A stretch of 64,000 nt of DNA, taken from positions 744,001 through 808,000 of the forward strand of contig JAXGSB010000001.1 of assembly GCA_040765295.1 (NCBI GenBank), in the 5' to 3' direction. The stretch's first letter is position 1; each line of letters begins with the position of its first letter. A model generated the notes under the pieces. The model did not search any database. It saw only the letters and a program-made list of their open reading frames with translations, and was not told the origin of the DNA. The translations under genes were made by a program, and so were the position numbers. Positions 26,299 through 34,856 of the stretch are shown here, piece after piece. Source of the DNA: Scatomorpha sp040765295 (GTDB lineage Bacteria > Bacillota > Clostridia > Oscillospirales > Oscillospiraceae).

Positions 26299-26327
26299 TT
26301 GACATTTAGCCTTCCTGCTGGTATCAT
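26299..26327 (+). promoter_or_regulatory. Promoter of the amino-acid ABC transporter
   Basis: TTGACA (26299-26304), a 17-base spacer and TATCAT (26322-26327). Confidence 0.88.
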
Positions 26328-26358
26328 ACGGCAAAACACATAAAGAGGTGCAATGAAA

Positions 26359-27153
26359 ATGAAAAAAACCATCTTAATTTTATTATCGCTTTGTTTGCTT
26401 CTTTCACTTGCCGCTTGCGGCGCCACCGCCAAAGCGCCTGAGGCTCCGGCATTCACAACGGTCGAGGCAGGCAAGCTCCACATGGCGACAAACGCCGCCT
26501 TCCCTCCCTATGAGATGATAGGAGACAAAGATAACGAGTATATCGGTATCGATGTCGATATCGCAAAGCTGATTGCCGAAAAACTCGGGCTCGAGCTTGT
26601 TGTAGACGACATGGATTTCGGAGCTGTCATCACCTCCGTTCAGCAGGGCAAGAGCGATATGGCCATGGCAGGACTTACGGTGAACGAAGAGAGAAAGAAG
26701 AACGTTGACTTCACAACTTCCTATGCCAAGGGCATTCAGGTTGTCATAGTTACCGAAGACTCCGATATCGCGTCTATTGACGATCTGGCAGACAACAAAG
26801 TTATAGGCACACAGGCAAATACCACCGGCTATTTCTATTGCTCCGCTCCGATTGAAGACGGCGGTTACGGTGAAGATATGGTAGTTGCCTACGAAAACGG
26901 CCCCACAGCGGTCAAGGCTCTCTTAGACGGAAAGGTTGATGCGGTGGTAATCGACAACGAACCCGCCAAGGCCTTTGTTGCTCAAAATAAGGGACTTAAG
27001 ATTCTCGAAACCAACTTTACCGAAGAAGACTATGCCATAGGCATAAGCAAGGATAATCCCGAACTCCTGGCGGCCATAGAGGCAGCCCTGACCGAGCTCA
27101 TAGAATCCGGCAAAGTTCAGGAGATAATCGATAAGTATATAAAGGCTGAGTAA
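26359..27153 (+). CDS. Polar amino-acid ABC transporter solute-binding lipoprotein
   Basis: A 264-aa family-3 solute-binding protein. A lipoprotein signal peptide (MKKTILILLSLCLLLSLAAC) has the lipobox LAAC, with Cys20 as the lipid site. The binding domain has TNAAFPPYEM, IGIDVDIAKLIAEKLG and DMAMAGLTVNEERKKNVDFT, the usual amino-acid-binding pattern. I choose the second ATG (26359), eight bases after GAGGTG; the ATG at 26353 is too close. A terminator between this gene and the permease should make it more abundant than the membrane parts. The exact amino acid is not known. Confidence 0.93.
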   Translation: MKKTILILLSLCLLLSLAACGATAKAPEAPAFTTVEAGKLHMATNAAFPPYEMIGDKDNEYIGIDVDIAKLIAEKLGLELVVDDMDFGAVITSVQQGKSDMAMAGLTVNEERKKNVDFTTSYAKGIQVVIVTEDSDIASIDDLADNKVIGTQANTTGYFYCSAPIEDGGYGEDMVVAYENGPTAVKALLDGKVDAVVIDNEPAKAFVAQNKGLKILETNFTEEDYAIGISKDNPELLAAIEAALTELIESGKVQEIIDKYIKAE

Positions 27154-27174
27154 AGTAATACATTAAAGACAGAG

Positions 27175-27200
27175 GGGGCGGCCTCAGCCGCCCCTTTTTT
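27175..27200 (+). terminator. Intra-operon terminator between binding protein and permease
   Basis: GGGGCGGC pairs with GCCGCCCC around the loop CTCA and is followed by six T. It is strong, and lies 17 bases before the permease start. No new promoter is visible after it, so it probably acts as a partial attenuator. Confidence 0.9.
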
Positions 27201-27217
27201 ACGGAAGGAGTCGGATT

Positions 27218-27964
27218 TTGTTTAATCTAAACATTCTCTCCGCAGAAGCCTCGGGCTTTTTTGCAGTCCTGAATGAGCAGCTCAGGCAAAACTTTGTAGT
27301 TGCCGACAGGTGGAAATTATATCTCGGGGGTTTGGGCGTCACCTTGAAGGTGACGGCTCTTTCGATGCTTATAGGTCTTGTTCTGGGAACTTTGGTTGCA
27401 ACGGTCAGATCCTCTTATGAGATGAAGCTTGAAAGCGAAAGAAGCGCAGTATTAAAGATATTAAACTTTATCTGCAAGATATATACAACGGTAATCCGCG
27501 GCACTCCCGTTCTGGTGCAGCTTCTCATCTTTTACTTTGTAATTTTCACAAGCTCCAGAAATCCGGCGGCGATAGCAATCTTGGCCTTCGGCATAAACTC
27601 CGGAGCCTATGTTGCAGAGATAGTGAGAGGCGGCATTATGGCCGTGGACAGAGGTCAGATGGAGGCCGGGAGGTCTTTAGGTTTCGGCTATGCCGCAACA
27701 ATGAGACTGATTATTATTCCGCAGGCTGTAAAGGCAATACTTCCGTCTATCGGCAATGAGTTCATAGCTCTTATAAAAGAGACCTCGGTCGTTTCCGTAA
27801 TCGGCCTGAGGGACCTGACCAAGGCGGCTCAGCTTATAGGCGGTAAGACCTATCAGTTTTTTGTGCCGTTTATATTGATAGCTCTTGTATATCTTCTTCT
27901 CGTAATGATTTTCACAAAGCTTCTGGAGAAGCTTGAAGGGAGGCTCCGCAGCAGTGAAAGATAG
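27218..27964 (+). CDS. Polar amino-acid ABC transporter permease
   Basis: A 248-aa HisM/GlnP-type permease with about five hydrophobic segments. The conserved cytoplasmic loop reads EAGRSLGFGYAATMRLIIIP near residue 148, and TTVIRGTPVLVQLLIFYF near 90 is typical. The start is a TTG eight bases after GGAAGGAG. It overlaps the ATPase start by 11 bases. Expression depends on read-through of the hairpin just upstream. Confidence 0.94.
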   Translation: MFNLNILSAEASGFFAVLNEQLRQNFVVADRWKLYLGGLGVTLKVTALSMLIGLVLGTLVATVRSSYEMKLESERSAVLKILNFICKIYTTVIRGTPVLVQLLIFYFVIFTSSRNPAAIAILAFGINSGAYVAEIVRGGIMAVDRGQMEAGRSLGFGYAATMRLIIIPQAVKAILPSIGNEFIALIKETSVVSVIGLRDLTKAAQLIGGKTYQFFVPFILIALVYLLLVMIFTKLLEKLEGRLRSSER

Positions 27965-28694
27965 TCTTATTGTAGTTGACAATATAAAGAAATACTACGA
28001 AAACGGCAGAATTAAGGCTCTCGACGGCGTGAGCACGACAGTGGAAAAAGGAGAGGTAATCTCTGTGATAGGGCCCTCCGGGGGCGGAAAATCTACCTTT
28101 CTGCGCTGTCTCAACCTTTTGGAGCGCCCGAATGAGGGCAGCATACATTTTAAGGGAGTGGATCTTTTAAGTCCGAAGACCGACATAGACCTGCACAGAC
28201 AAAAAATGGGCATGGTATTTCAGCACTTCAATCTTTTTCCGCACAAGACAGCGCTCGAGAACCTGACACTCGCTCCGATAAATCTCAAAAAAATGAGTCA
28301 GGAAGAGGCGGAGGAAAAGGCGCTGAATCTTTTGGAAACGGTCGGGCTGAGAGACAGGGCGTCAGCCTATCCTTCAAAGCTCTCGGGCGGTCAAAAGCAA
28401 AGGGTTGCCATAGTCCGAGCGCTCTGTATGGATCCGGAGGTAATGCTCTTCGACGAGCCGACCAGCGCCCTAGACCCCGAAATGGTGGGCGAAGTTCTCG
28501 AGGTTATGAGAAGGCTTGCGGAGGATGGTATGACCATGGTCATAGTCACCCACGAGATGAACTTTGCAAGGGAAGTCTCGGGCAGAACGCTATTTCTTGA
28601 GGAAGGAAAGCTCGTAGAAGAGGGAAGTCCCAAAGAGCTTTTCGCAGCGCCTAAAACAGAGAGGCTGAAGGACTTCCTGTCAAAGGTTTTATAA
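27954..28694 (+). CDS. Polar amino-acid ABC transporter ATP-binding protein
   Basis: A 246-aa GlnQ-type ATPase. Walker A GPSGGGKST, the Q-loop FQHFNLFPHKTALENL, signature LSGGQKQRVAIVRAL, Walker B VMLFDEPTSALDPE and switch His in IVTHEMNFAREV are complete. I take the GTG at 27954, ten bases after GGGAGG, as the start; a TTG at 27933 lacks a ribosome site. Last gene of the binding protein-permease-ATPase unit. Confidence 0.95.
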   Translation: MKDSLIVVDNIKKYYENGRIKALDGVSTTVEKGEVISVIGPSGGGKSTFLRCLNLLERPNEGSIHFKGVDLLSPKTDIDLHRQKMGMVFQHFNLFPHKTALENLTLAPINLKKMSQEEAEEKALNLLETVGLRDRASAYPSKLSGGQKQRVAIVRALCMDPEVMLFDEPTSALDPEMVGEVLEVMRRLAEDGMTMVIVTHEMNFAREVSGRTLFLEEGKLVEEGSPKELFAAPKTERLKDFLSKVL

Positions 28695-28700
28695 AAAACT

Positions 28701-28730
28701 CAGAGCCTCGCAGTTTTGCGAGGCTCTGAA
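28701..28730. terminator. Bidirectional terminator between converging genes
   Basis: A 12-bp perfect stem (TCAGAGCCTCGC / GCGAGGCTCTGA) has a 6-base loop. On the minus strand it is followed by GTTTTTTAT and ends the DnaI gene; on the plus strand the tail is weak (ATCATTAT). Confidence 0.85.
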
Positions 28731-28741
28731 TCATTATAGGC

Positions 28742-29746
28742 TTAAAGTTCTTTTTTTATACGGCGTATATCTCGGCCGAAAAAGGGGAGCAAAAGATATT
28801 CCCCTTGAATTCTCGAAAAAATCTGCGGTGTATAGAGCTCTTCAATTTCCCCCATGCTTAAGTTTGTGCTTATTATAGTCGGCAGCTTATTTATAAGTCT
28901 TGTGTTTATGAGCACATAGAGAGCGGATTTAGAAAAAGAGGTTTGAATTTCGGTGCCCAGATCGTCCAAAATCATAAGGTCCGAGCTTAAGTAGTGAGAA
29001 ACCTTCGCGGCCGCTTCATCCCGCTCTCCCTGATCCTTTGAAAACTTGGATTTTTCAAACTGAGAGATCATGCCGAAAACAGTGTCGTATGTGACGCTGT
29101 AGCCGTTAGAAAAGAGCTTTCTCGCGATGGCGGCGGATAGGAAGGTCTTGCCCAAGCCGGTTCCGCCCCTGAAAAGAAGGTTCGGAGAATCATTGCCGAA
29201 GTTTTCTGCGTAATTCAGGCAGGTCTCATAGACCATTTTCATCATTTCCCGAGGCACCACGCCGGAGGCATCGGGGGCATCGTCATAGTAATTTAAGTTA
29301 AAACTCTCAAAACACTCGTTCTCATCGGTTAACAGGGTTGAAAGCCCCTTTGTAATTTCGATATTTATGAGCTTCGTCAAGCAGTCGCAGCGCTCATGAG
29401 CTATAAAGCCTGTGTCTTTGCATTTGTTACAGTCATATATTTCATCGGTGTAGTTTTCCGGATAGCCGTGAAGATGCAGCAGTTCACAGCGTTTCTCCTG
29501 TAAGGCTAGATTTTTTGATTGAATCTTCCGAGACTCTGCCTCTAAGTCCTTTTCAGAGACTTCAGGAGCGCTGCAAAGCTTCAAAAAATCAATCATGCTG
29601 CCCTGAATTTGCATGTCAAGGCTATGAAGCTCCGGAATTTTGCTATAAACCTCCTCATAGCGCCGTTTGAGTTCGGAAGCGTTTTTCTCTCTTATTGCGG
29701 CCAGAGAAAGTCTGGCATTGGAGATAAAATTATTGCTTTTGCTCAT
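28742..29746 (-). CDS. DnaI/DnaC-like helicase-loader ATPase
   Basis: A 334-aa AAA+ protein that loads the replicative helicase. The N-terminal half is helical and has a probable zinc site with Cys106, Cys109, Cys120 and Cys122 (CNKCKDTGF, ERCDC). Walker A is RGGTGLGKT (193-201), Walker B is LMILDDLG near residue 255, and an arginine-finger region is FSRIQGEY near 312. The ATG overlaps the stop of the DnaD-like gene by four bases (ATGA). The pairing DnaD then DnaI is the standard primosome module of Firmicutes. Confidence 0.92.
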   Translation of the reverse strand: MSKSNNFISNARLSLAAIREKNASELKRRYEEVYSKIPELHSLDMQIQGSMIDFLKLCSAPEVSEKDLEAESRKIQSKNLALQEKRCELLHLHGYPENYTDEIYDCNKCKDTGFIAHERCDCLTKLINIEITKGLSTLLTDENECFESFNLNYYDDAPDASGVVPREMMKMVYETCLNYAENFGNDSPNLLFRGGTGLGKTFLSAAIARKLFSNGYSVTYDTVFGMISQFEKSKFSKDQGERDEAAAKVSHYLSSDLMILDDLGTEIQTSFSKSALYVLINTRLINKLPTIISTNLSMGEIEELYTPQIFSRIQGEYLLLPFFGRDIRRIKKEL

Positions 29747-30693
29747 TTGTTTTCACCCTTTGTGCCTTTACCCTGAACTTTTTCAAAGGTGCGCTGCAGC
29801 TCCCTCATTTGGTCCATGCTGTTTTCCTGTTTTGCTGAGCCGGCTCTTTTGGCAGAAACGTTTTTCTTAGAGTCCTGCGCATTTACCTCATCAACACTGC
29901 GAAGACCCTCATTTTTCCAGTTTCTAAGTATTCCGTTCAAGTATGACCATTGGAGTTTGCCCGTGTTTGTAACAGTCCTGTCGTAGGCCAGCATAATCAT
30001 GTCCAAAGAAAAGCCGTCATCAAACCAGCCGTCAAGATATCGCTTTTCGCCGGCGGAAAGTTCTCTGCCGTATATGCCGAAGCTTCTCTTGACAATTTCA
30101 TGTTTTTCTCTTTTTTGCGCCATTGCCGTTATGTAGTTCGCGGCAAGCTCAAGGGTCAAAAGCTCGTTTCTGGCCCAAATATAGGCTTCTTTTTCGATAT
30201 AGCGAAGACTTGGAACTTTATTTTCACCGTATCTTCTGCGATATTCTGTTAAACAGTAGTGTAAAAGCTCAATAATTACCTCCGCCGGGAGACCGAGGTA
30301 ATTATAGATTCCGTATAATATTTTCAAATCTGTCCTCGAGAGCATGCGTCCGAGAATGTTTTGGGCCTCGTCTAGCACTGTTATGAAAGCAGGGTCGCCC
30401 TTGCTGCCTTGGGCTATTTCCTCGGCGGAGTAGTCTGGGAGGTCTTCAATTTCACCGATAAAAGAATTTGCCTTACCTTCGACAAGGCCGAGTTCTTTTA
30501 GCTGCGACATCGCCTCGCGGGCTTTTATTCCGCCGATAACGGGAAGCTTTAAAAAATCCTCATAGCTCCGTCCGTTTATAAGCCAGATATAAAGGTGGGA
30601 TGCGAGAGGGTTTCCGGCATTCAAAAGTCTTGCCGCAGCCTCTGTGGAGAGCGGGCAAAACATAGAATTTAAATTGACTATTTTATCTGCCAT
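29743..30693 (-). CDS. DnaD-domain primosome protein
   Basis: A 316-aa DnaD-family protein for replication initiation and restart. An N-terminal winged-helix-like region (residues 1-90) is followed by two DnaD_2-type helical domains (about 105-180 and 200-285). The second carries the YxxxIxxxW signature, YLNGILRNW near residue 265. A lysine-, Gln- and Glu-rich tail of about 40 residues follows. The ATG follows TGAGGCAGG. It is the first gene of the two-gene operon with DnaI. Confidence 0.92.
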   Translation of the reverse strand: MADKIVNLNSMFCPLSTEAAARLLNAGNPLASHLYIWLINGRSYEDFLKLPVIGGIKAREAMSQLKELGLVEGKANSFIGEIEDLPDYSAEEIAQGSKGDPAFITVLDEAQNILGRMLSRTDLKILYGIYNYLGLPAEVIIELLHYCLTEYRRRYGENKVPSLRYIEKEAYIWARNELLTLELAANYITAMAQKREKHEIVKRSFGIYGRELSAGEKRYLDGWFDDGFSLDMIMLAYDRTVTNTGKLQWSYLNGILRNWKNEGLRSVDEVNAQDSKKNVSAKRAGSAKQENSMDQMRELQRTFEKVQGKGTKGENK

Positions 30694-30725
30694 AAACCTG
30701 CCTCAATTCGCAATTTTGGGAATTA

Positions 30726-30775
30726 ACTATATCATTTTTTGCCACTTGTTACAAGGGCAAGGCATGTGATACAAT
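30726..30775. promoter_or_regulatory. Divergent promoters with overlapping -35 boxes
   Basis: Plus strand: TTGTTA (30746-30751), 18-base spacer, TACAAT (30770-30775), for the U32 peptidase gene. Minus strand: TTGTAA (30749-30754 region), 17-base spacer, TATAGT (30726-30731), for dnaD. The two -35 boxes share the palindrome TTGTTACAA, so the promoters should compete for polymerase. Confidence 0.75.
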
Positions 30776-30836
30776 ACCTTGGATATTCAGGGACTGTTCG
30801 CTGATTATCTTGATTTTACACTTCTTGAGGATGCTT

Positions 30837-32912
30837 ATGCTTGAACTGCTTGCGTATGCGGCAAACCCCGAAGCGGTAATTGCAGCCGTACAAAGCGGCG
30901 CAGATTCAATTTATATAAAATTCGGCGGCTTCAGACCGGCAGCTTTTTCAAAAATCAGCTTTGAGAAAGCTCTGAGGTATTGCCGAGTGAGAGGCTGTCG
31001 CGTTTATATGGAGTTCGACAGTCTTGTTTCCAATCGTGAAATACCGAGCTTTGCAGCCCTGATACAAGAGGGGGCGCAGCAGGGCGTTTCGGCCGTGATA
31101 GTTCAGGATTGGGGCGCAGTGCCGATAGTTTCCGCTGTTCTGCCGGAAATGGATATCTTTGCCGGAGAGAGATTGGGTTTACATAATATTGCAGGCTTTA
31201 AGAAGGCAAAAGAGCTGGGAATAAAAAGAATCTTTCTTCCGCAGCAGATGAACTCGGGTGAAATCGAGATTTTAAGTAAAAATATTGACATGGACTTTTC
31301 AGTCATGGTTTTCGGGGAGAGCTGCGTGGCAAGAGCGGGGCTCTGCTATCTGCCCGCCTTTGCGGAAAATCTCAGCTGCAATCGGGGCGACTGCAACAGA
31401 TATTGCCAAAGAGAGTTCAGCTTCGGACACAGAATGGAAGACCATCCCATGCGCATGAATGACATATCGCTTCTTCGGCATATTCCCAAGTTTATGGAAA
31501 TGGGAATAAAGTCTCTTCATATAGGAAAGAGCGTTATAGTGCCCGAACAAACAGCGCTTCTCTGCAGCGTTATGAGAAGGAATATCGATAATGCATCGGT
31601 TCCGTCGCCGCCCGAAATTTCGGATATAGAGTTTGCCTTTTCTGGCAGAAAATTCCAAGACGAATACTTCACCGCTGAAAGAAGAGAAGAGGAGCTAATG
31701 GGCGAATACACCGAGGCCGACAAGGCTCTCGAAAACCTGCTCTCGGAAGTCCGACAGGAATATTCTAAATCCGAGCGCAGGCGTGTAGCTGTAAACATCT
31801 ATGCGGTGTTGGAAAAAAATAAAAAGTTCAGAGTGGCTGCGGAAGACCATGACGGGAATAGGGTTGTTTTTTTGGGACCGAAGAGTATGGGCGCCAAAAC
31901 TCGCGCCATAAACGAGCGCTATCTCGAAACAGAGCTCTATAAAACAGGCGAAACACCATACTATGCAGACAAAGTTATGGCTTACGCCGAAGAAGGGCTG
32001 ACTTTACCGGAAAACACGGTGCAGGAAGCCAGAACACAGATAATTTCCAAGCTCAGCCGAAGAAGGGCAAAGGCACCGGAAGTGAAGATCGGCAAAATGC
32101 CGGGCGAGCCGGAGTCGAAGGCGGAAATATTGGAAACAAAAACTATAGTCGAAGTCAGGGAGAGAGAGCAGCTCACCCGTGAACTTGCGGAGTTAAAGCC
32201 GGATTACATATATCTTCCGCTGAAATATGCTCATGAAACAGAGCTTCTGCGTCCGTTTAAGGAGCATGGGGCAATCGTTGTGGCGGTTGTGCCGCCGATT
32301 GTACACGATTTCGAGCTAAAGGAAATAGTCGAGGCAATAAAAAGAACCAGAGACTCCGGAGTGGACGAGGCCATTGTGAGCAATTTCGGACACATAGAAC
32401 TCTGCACCCTTCTCAACATGAATGTTCGAGGCGACTGGGGGCTCAATCTCTTCAACTCATATGCGCTCAAGCTTGCCTCCGAACAGGGACTTATATCCGC
32501 AACGGCTTCAACAGAACTTCGTCTCGATCAGATAAGCAGGCTTCACAAGCCTTTGGACGTAGAGATTATTATCTATGGCAGGATGCCGACCATGATAAGC
32601 GAACTGTGGATAGCCAGAGCGCCCAACGGGAAGATAGACCCGGCTATGCGTGCCAATATGTCCGATAACTGGGGCAGTGTGTATCCGGTGGACGGCGAGT
32701 ATGGCGGCAGAAATTTAGTCAGCGGAGATAAAAAAGTCTATATTGCCGACAGGGCTGACGAATTCAAGAGGATGGGTATTTGGGGCGCCAGAATCAGGTT
32801 TACGGGCGAGGGGCCCCGAGAATGTGTAGAGACAGTCAAGGCGTGTATGGGCTTAAGCGGATACAGACCGAACGGTCTCAGCCGCGGACTCTATTTGAGG
32901 GGCGTAAGATGA
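30837..32912 (+). CDS. U32 family peptidase-like protein
   Basis: A 691-aa member of the U32 (PrtC/YhbU/RlhA-type) family. It opens MLELLAYAANPEAVIAAVQSGADSIYI (TIM-barrel N-terminus). The conserved cysteine cluster of the family is visible around residues 164-193 (GESCVARAGLCYL, SCNRGDCNRYCQREF), likely an iron-sulfur or metal site. A DUF3656-like middle and a second barrel-like half follow (LAELKPDYIYLPLK near 460). Relatives act in tRNA/rRNA hydroxylation or as collagenases; which applies is unknown. I choose the ATG at 30837 because GAGG lies six bases before it; the ATG at 30831 touches the ribosome site. The stop overlaps maf by four bases. Confidence 0.88.
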   Translation: MLELLAYAANPEAVIAAVQSGADSIYIKFGGFRPAAFSKISFEKALRYCRVRGCRVYMEFDSLVSNREIPSFAALIQEGAQQGVSAVIVQDWGAVPIVSAVLPEMDIFAGERLGLHNIAGFKKAKELGIKRIFLPQQMNSGEIEILSKNIDMDFSVMVFGESCVARAGLCYLPAFAENLSCNRGDCNRYCQREFSFGHRMEDHPMRMNDISLLRHIPKFMEMGIKSLHIGKSVIVPEQTALLCSVMRRNIDNASVPSPPEISDIEFAFSGRKFQDEYFTAERREEELMGEYTEADKALENLLSEVRQEYSKSERRRVAVNIYAVLEKNKKFRVAAEDHDGNRVVFLGPKSMGAKTRAINERYLETELYKTGETPYYADKVMAYAEEGLTLPENTVQEARTQIISKLSRRRAKAPEVKIGKMPGEPESKAEILETKTIVEVREREQLTRELAELKPDYIYLPLKYAHETELLRPFKEHGAIVVAVVPPIVHDFELKEIVEAIKRTRDSGVDEAIVSNFGHIELCTLLNMNVRGDWGLNLFNSYALKLASEQGLISATASTELRLDQISRLHKPLDVEIIIYGRMPTMISELWIARAPNGKIDPAMRANMSDNWGSVYPVDGEYGGRNLVSGDKKVYIADRADEFKRMGIWGARIRFTGEGPRECVETVKACMGLSGYRPNGLSRGLYLRGVR

Positions 32913-33475
32913 GCATTGTTTTAGCATCTGCGTCGCCCAGAAGAATAGAACTTATGGAGCGGCTCGGCATCGATTATATTGTTGAGCCCTCGGAATACGA
33001 TGAGCATATCGATATAAAAGACCCGAAAGACTTTGTGCTCAAAATTAGTTTGGAAAAAGCCTTGGATGTTAGACGCAGAAGGGGAAAAGATGATATAATA
33101 ATTGCCGCCGATACGGTGGTGGCCTTTGAAGGCGAAATTTTCGGCAAGCCGGAGAGCCCTGAGGATGCCGTAAAAACGCTTGAGCGGCTTAGCGGCAGGA
33201 TGAACGAGGTTTGGACGGGGCTCTGTGTGATAAGGGGAGATAAAGTTCTGAGCGAGGCGGTCTTGACAAAGGTCTATTTTGATAATATTGAGTATGGAGA
33301 TATAATAGGCTATGTCGAAACCGGAGAGCCCTTGGATAAAGCGGGCTCTTACGGAATACAGGGAAAGGCCTCTCTCTTCATAAAAAAAATCGAAGGTGAC
33401 TACTACAATGCGGTCGGTTTCCCGTTAAACACGCTGTACAGGCTTTTAAAAATGCTAGGGGTAAATTTGTTTTGA
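32909..33475 (+). CDS. maf: Maf-like nucleoside triphosphate pyrophosphatase
   Basis: A 188-aa house-cleaning pyrophosphatase that hydrolyses dTTP/UTP or modified nucleotides. The N-terminal signature is LASASPRRIELM (5-16). IAADTVV, IFGKPES, GKASLFIKKIEGDYYNAVGFP complete the family pattern (the last seen as separate motifs near 155-178). The ATG overlaps the upstream stop as ATGA. It precedes mreC, a common arrangement (maf-mreBCD) in Bacillus and Clostridia, though mreB is absent here. Confidence 0.95.
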   Translation: MSIVLASASPRRIELMERLGIDYIVEPSEYDEHIDIKDPKDFVLKISLEKALDVRRRRGKDDIIIAADTVVAFEGEIFGKPESPEDAVKTLERLSGRMNEVWTGLCVIRGDKVLSEAVLTKVYFDNIEYGDIIGYVETGEPLDKAGSYGIQGKASLFIKKIEGDYYNAVGFPLNTLYRLLKMLGVNLF

Positions 33476-34311
33476 AGGATTTTATTAAAAATCAAGGCGT
33501 AAAACTGCTGATAATAATTTTTGTTCTTATCTTTATGGCGCTTATAGCTAAGGGAACAGGTGATGAAGCCGGTTTTCTCACAAATGCGATAGGCAATGTC
33601 CGTGAGCCGATACAAAGAGCCGTGGGATCAATTTCCGAGCTGGTCGGCGGACTTTACAGCTATATCTATAAGTACGACAGCTTAAAAGCCGAAAACGACT
33701 CGCTAAGGATACAGCTCTATGATGCGCAGAGACAGGTCAGAGAGGCAAAGGAAATGGTCGAGGAGAACACCCGCTTTAGGGAGCTTCTCAACTTTTCCGA
33801 AAAGCATGTCGACTATGTCATAGAGTCTGCCAAGATTGTGTCGTGGACGAGCTCGAACTGGGAGTCTTCCTTCTCAATATCCAAGGGCACAAAACACGGA
33901 ATCGAAAAGGGAGACGCGGTCATATCCGAATACGGCGCCTTTGTCGGCCAAGTGACCGAAGTCGGCGAGAGCTGGGCAACGGTCAGTACGGTCATAGATG
34001 TCGCTACAGGCGTAGGTTCTCTTATCGGTGTCGACAATGTTGTCGGCATGGTCGTCGGCGACTATGAGCTTATGCAGAAACAGTATGCTAAAATAACTTA
34101 CATCATGGAAGACGCCCAGATGTTTATAGACGACGAGGTTGTCACTTCGGGCAAGGGCGGATCAATTCCGCAGGGGCTTATAATCGGCAGAATAAAGGAG
34201 ATAGAAACAGAGGCAAGCGGCCTGGTGGAGTATGGGGTACTCGAGCCCGCCTGTGCGTTTTCGGAACTGGTACAGGTATTTATTATCAAGGACTTTGAAA
34301 TAGTGGAATAA
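33472..34311 (+). CDS. mreC: Rod shape-determining protein MreC
   Basis: A 279-aa bitopic membrane protein that links cell-wall synthases to the elongation machinery. There is one membrane helix (about residues 9-27), a coiled coil (about 68-105), and the beta-rich extracellular domain (about 115-275) with WTSSNWESSFSISKG, GDAVISEYGAFVGQV and TSGKGGSIPQGLIIG. The start is a TTG within TTGA, overlapping the maf stop by four bases. Normal length. Confidence 0.95.
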   Translation: MKDFIKNQGVKLLIIIFVLIFMALIAKGTGDEAGFLTNAIGNVREPIQRAVGSISELVGGLYSYIYKYDSLKAENDSLRIQLYDAQRQVREAKEMVEENTRFRELLNFSEKHVDYVIESAKIVSWTSSNWESSFSISKGTKHGIEKGDAVISEYGAFVGQVTEVGESWATVSTVIDVATGVGSLIGVDNVVGMVVGDYELMQKQYAKITYIMEDAQMFIDDEVVTSGKGGSIPQGLIIGRIKEIETEASGLVEYGVLEPACAFSELVQVFIIKDFEIVE

Positions 34312-34856
34312 TGCCGAAGGATATTATTGATTTAAGAAAATTCCGTATGCTTATAGCCTACACGGTATATATGATAATTGCTGTTTTTTTACAGGATACC
34401 ATGTTTTCATCCGTAAAAATATTCAATGTCAAGCCCTTTCTTATCCCTGCAGCGGTCTGTGCCGTAGGCTTATTCGAAGACACAAATGCCGGCGCATATT
34501 TTGGCTTCTTCATAGGGCTTATAGCCGATAGAATAATGGGCAGCGGCGTCCTGCTCACAATAATAATGCCGTTCGAGGGATTTGCCGCCGGAGTTCTCTC
34601 ACGCTGGCTGCTCAACAAGAGCTTTTTAGCGTATATGGCTTTGGCAACAGCTATGAATCTCATCTGCGGAGTGTTTCAGGGCATCACCGTGATGTTTCTG
34701 TATGCTCAGTACTATCCGCTGCTGATACTCTGGAAGATTATATTGCAAGCGATAGTGTCGCTGCCTTTTGCCGCGATTTTCTTCTATCTCAGCAGAATTA
34801 CAAGCAGGCTTCTCTTAAAAGCCGAACCGGGGAATAAAAATGAACAGCACAGTTAA
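34311..34856 (+). CDS. mreD: Rod shape-determining protein MreD
   Basis: A 181-aa protein with about five membrane helices (first about 10-30, last about 148-168) in the MreD pattern, including FFIGLIADRIMGSG and LSRWLLNKSF. Its ATG overlaps the mreC stop by one base (TAATG). It works with MreC and the PBP2/RodA elongation complex. The sequence is only recognisable by topology and position, as is normal for this poorly conserved family. Confidence 0.92.
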   Translation: MPKDIIDLRKFRMLIAYTVYMIIAVFLQDTMFSSVKIFNVKPFLIPAAVCAVGLFEDTNAGAYFGFFIGLIADRIMGSGVLLTIIMPFEGFAAGVLSRWLLNKSFLAYMALATAMNLICGVFQGITVMFLYAQYYPLLILWKIILQAIVSLPFAAIFFYLSRITSRLLLKAEPGNKNEQHS

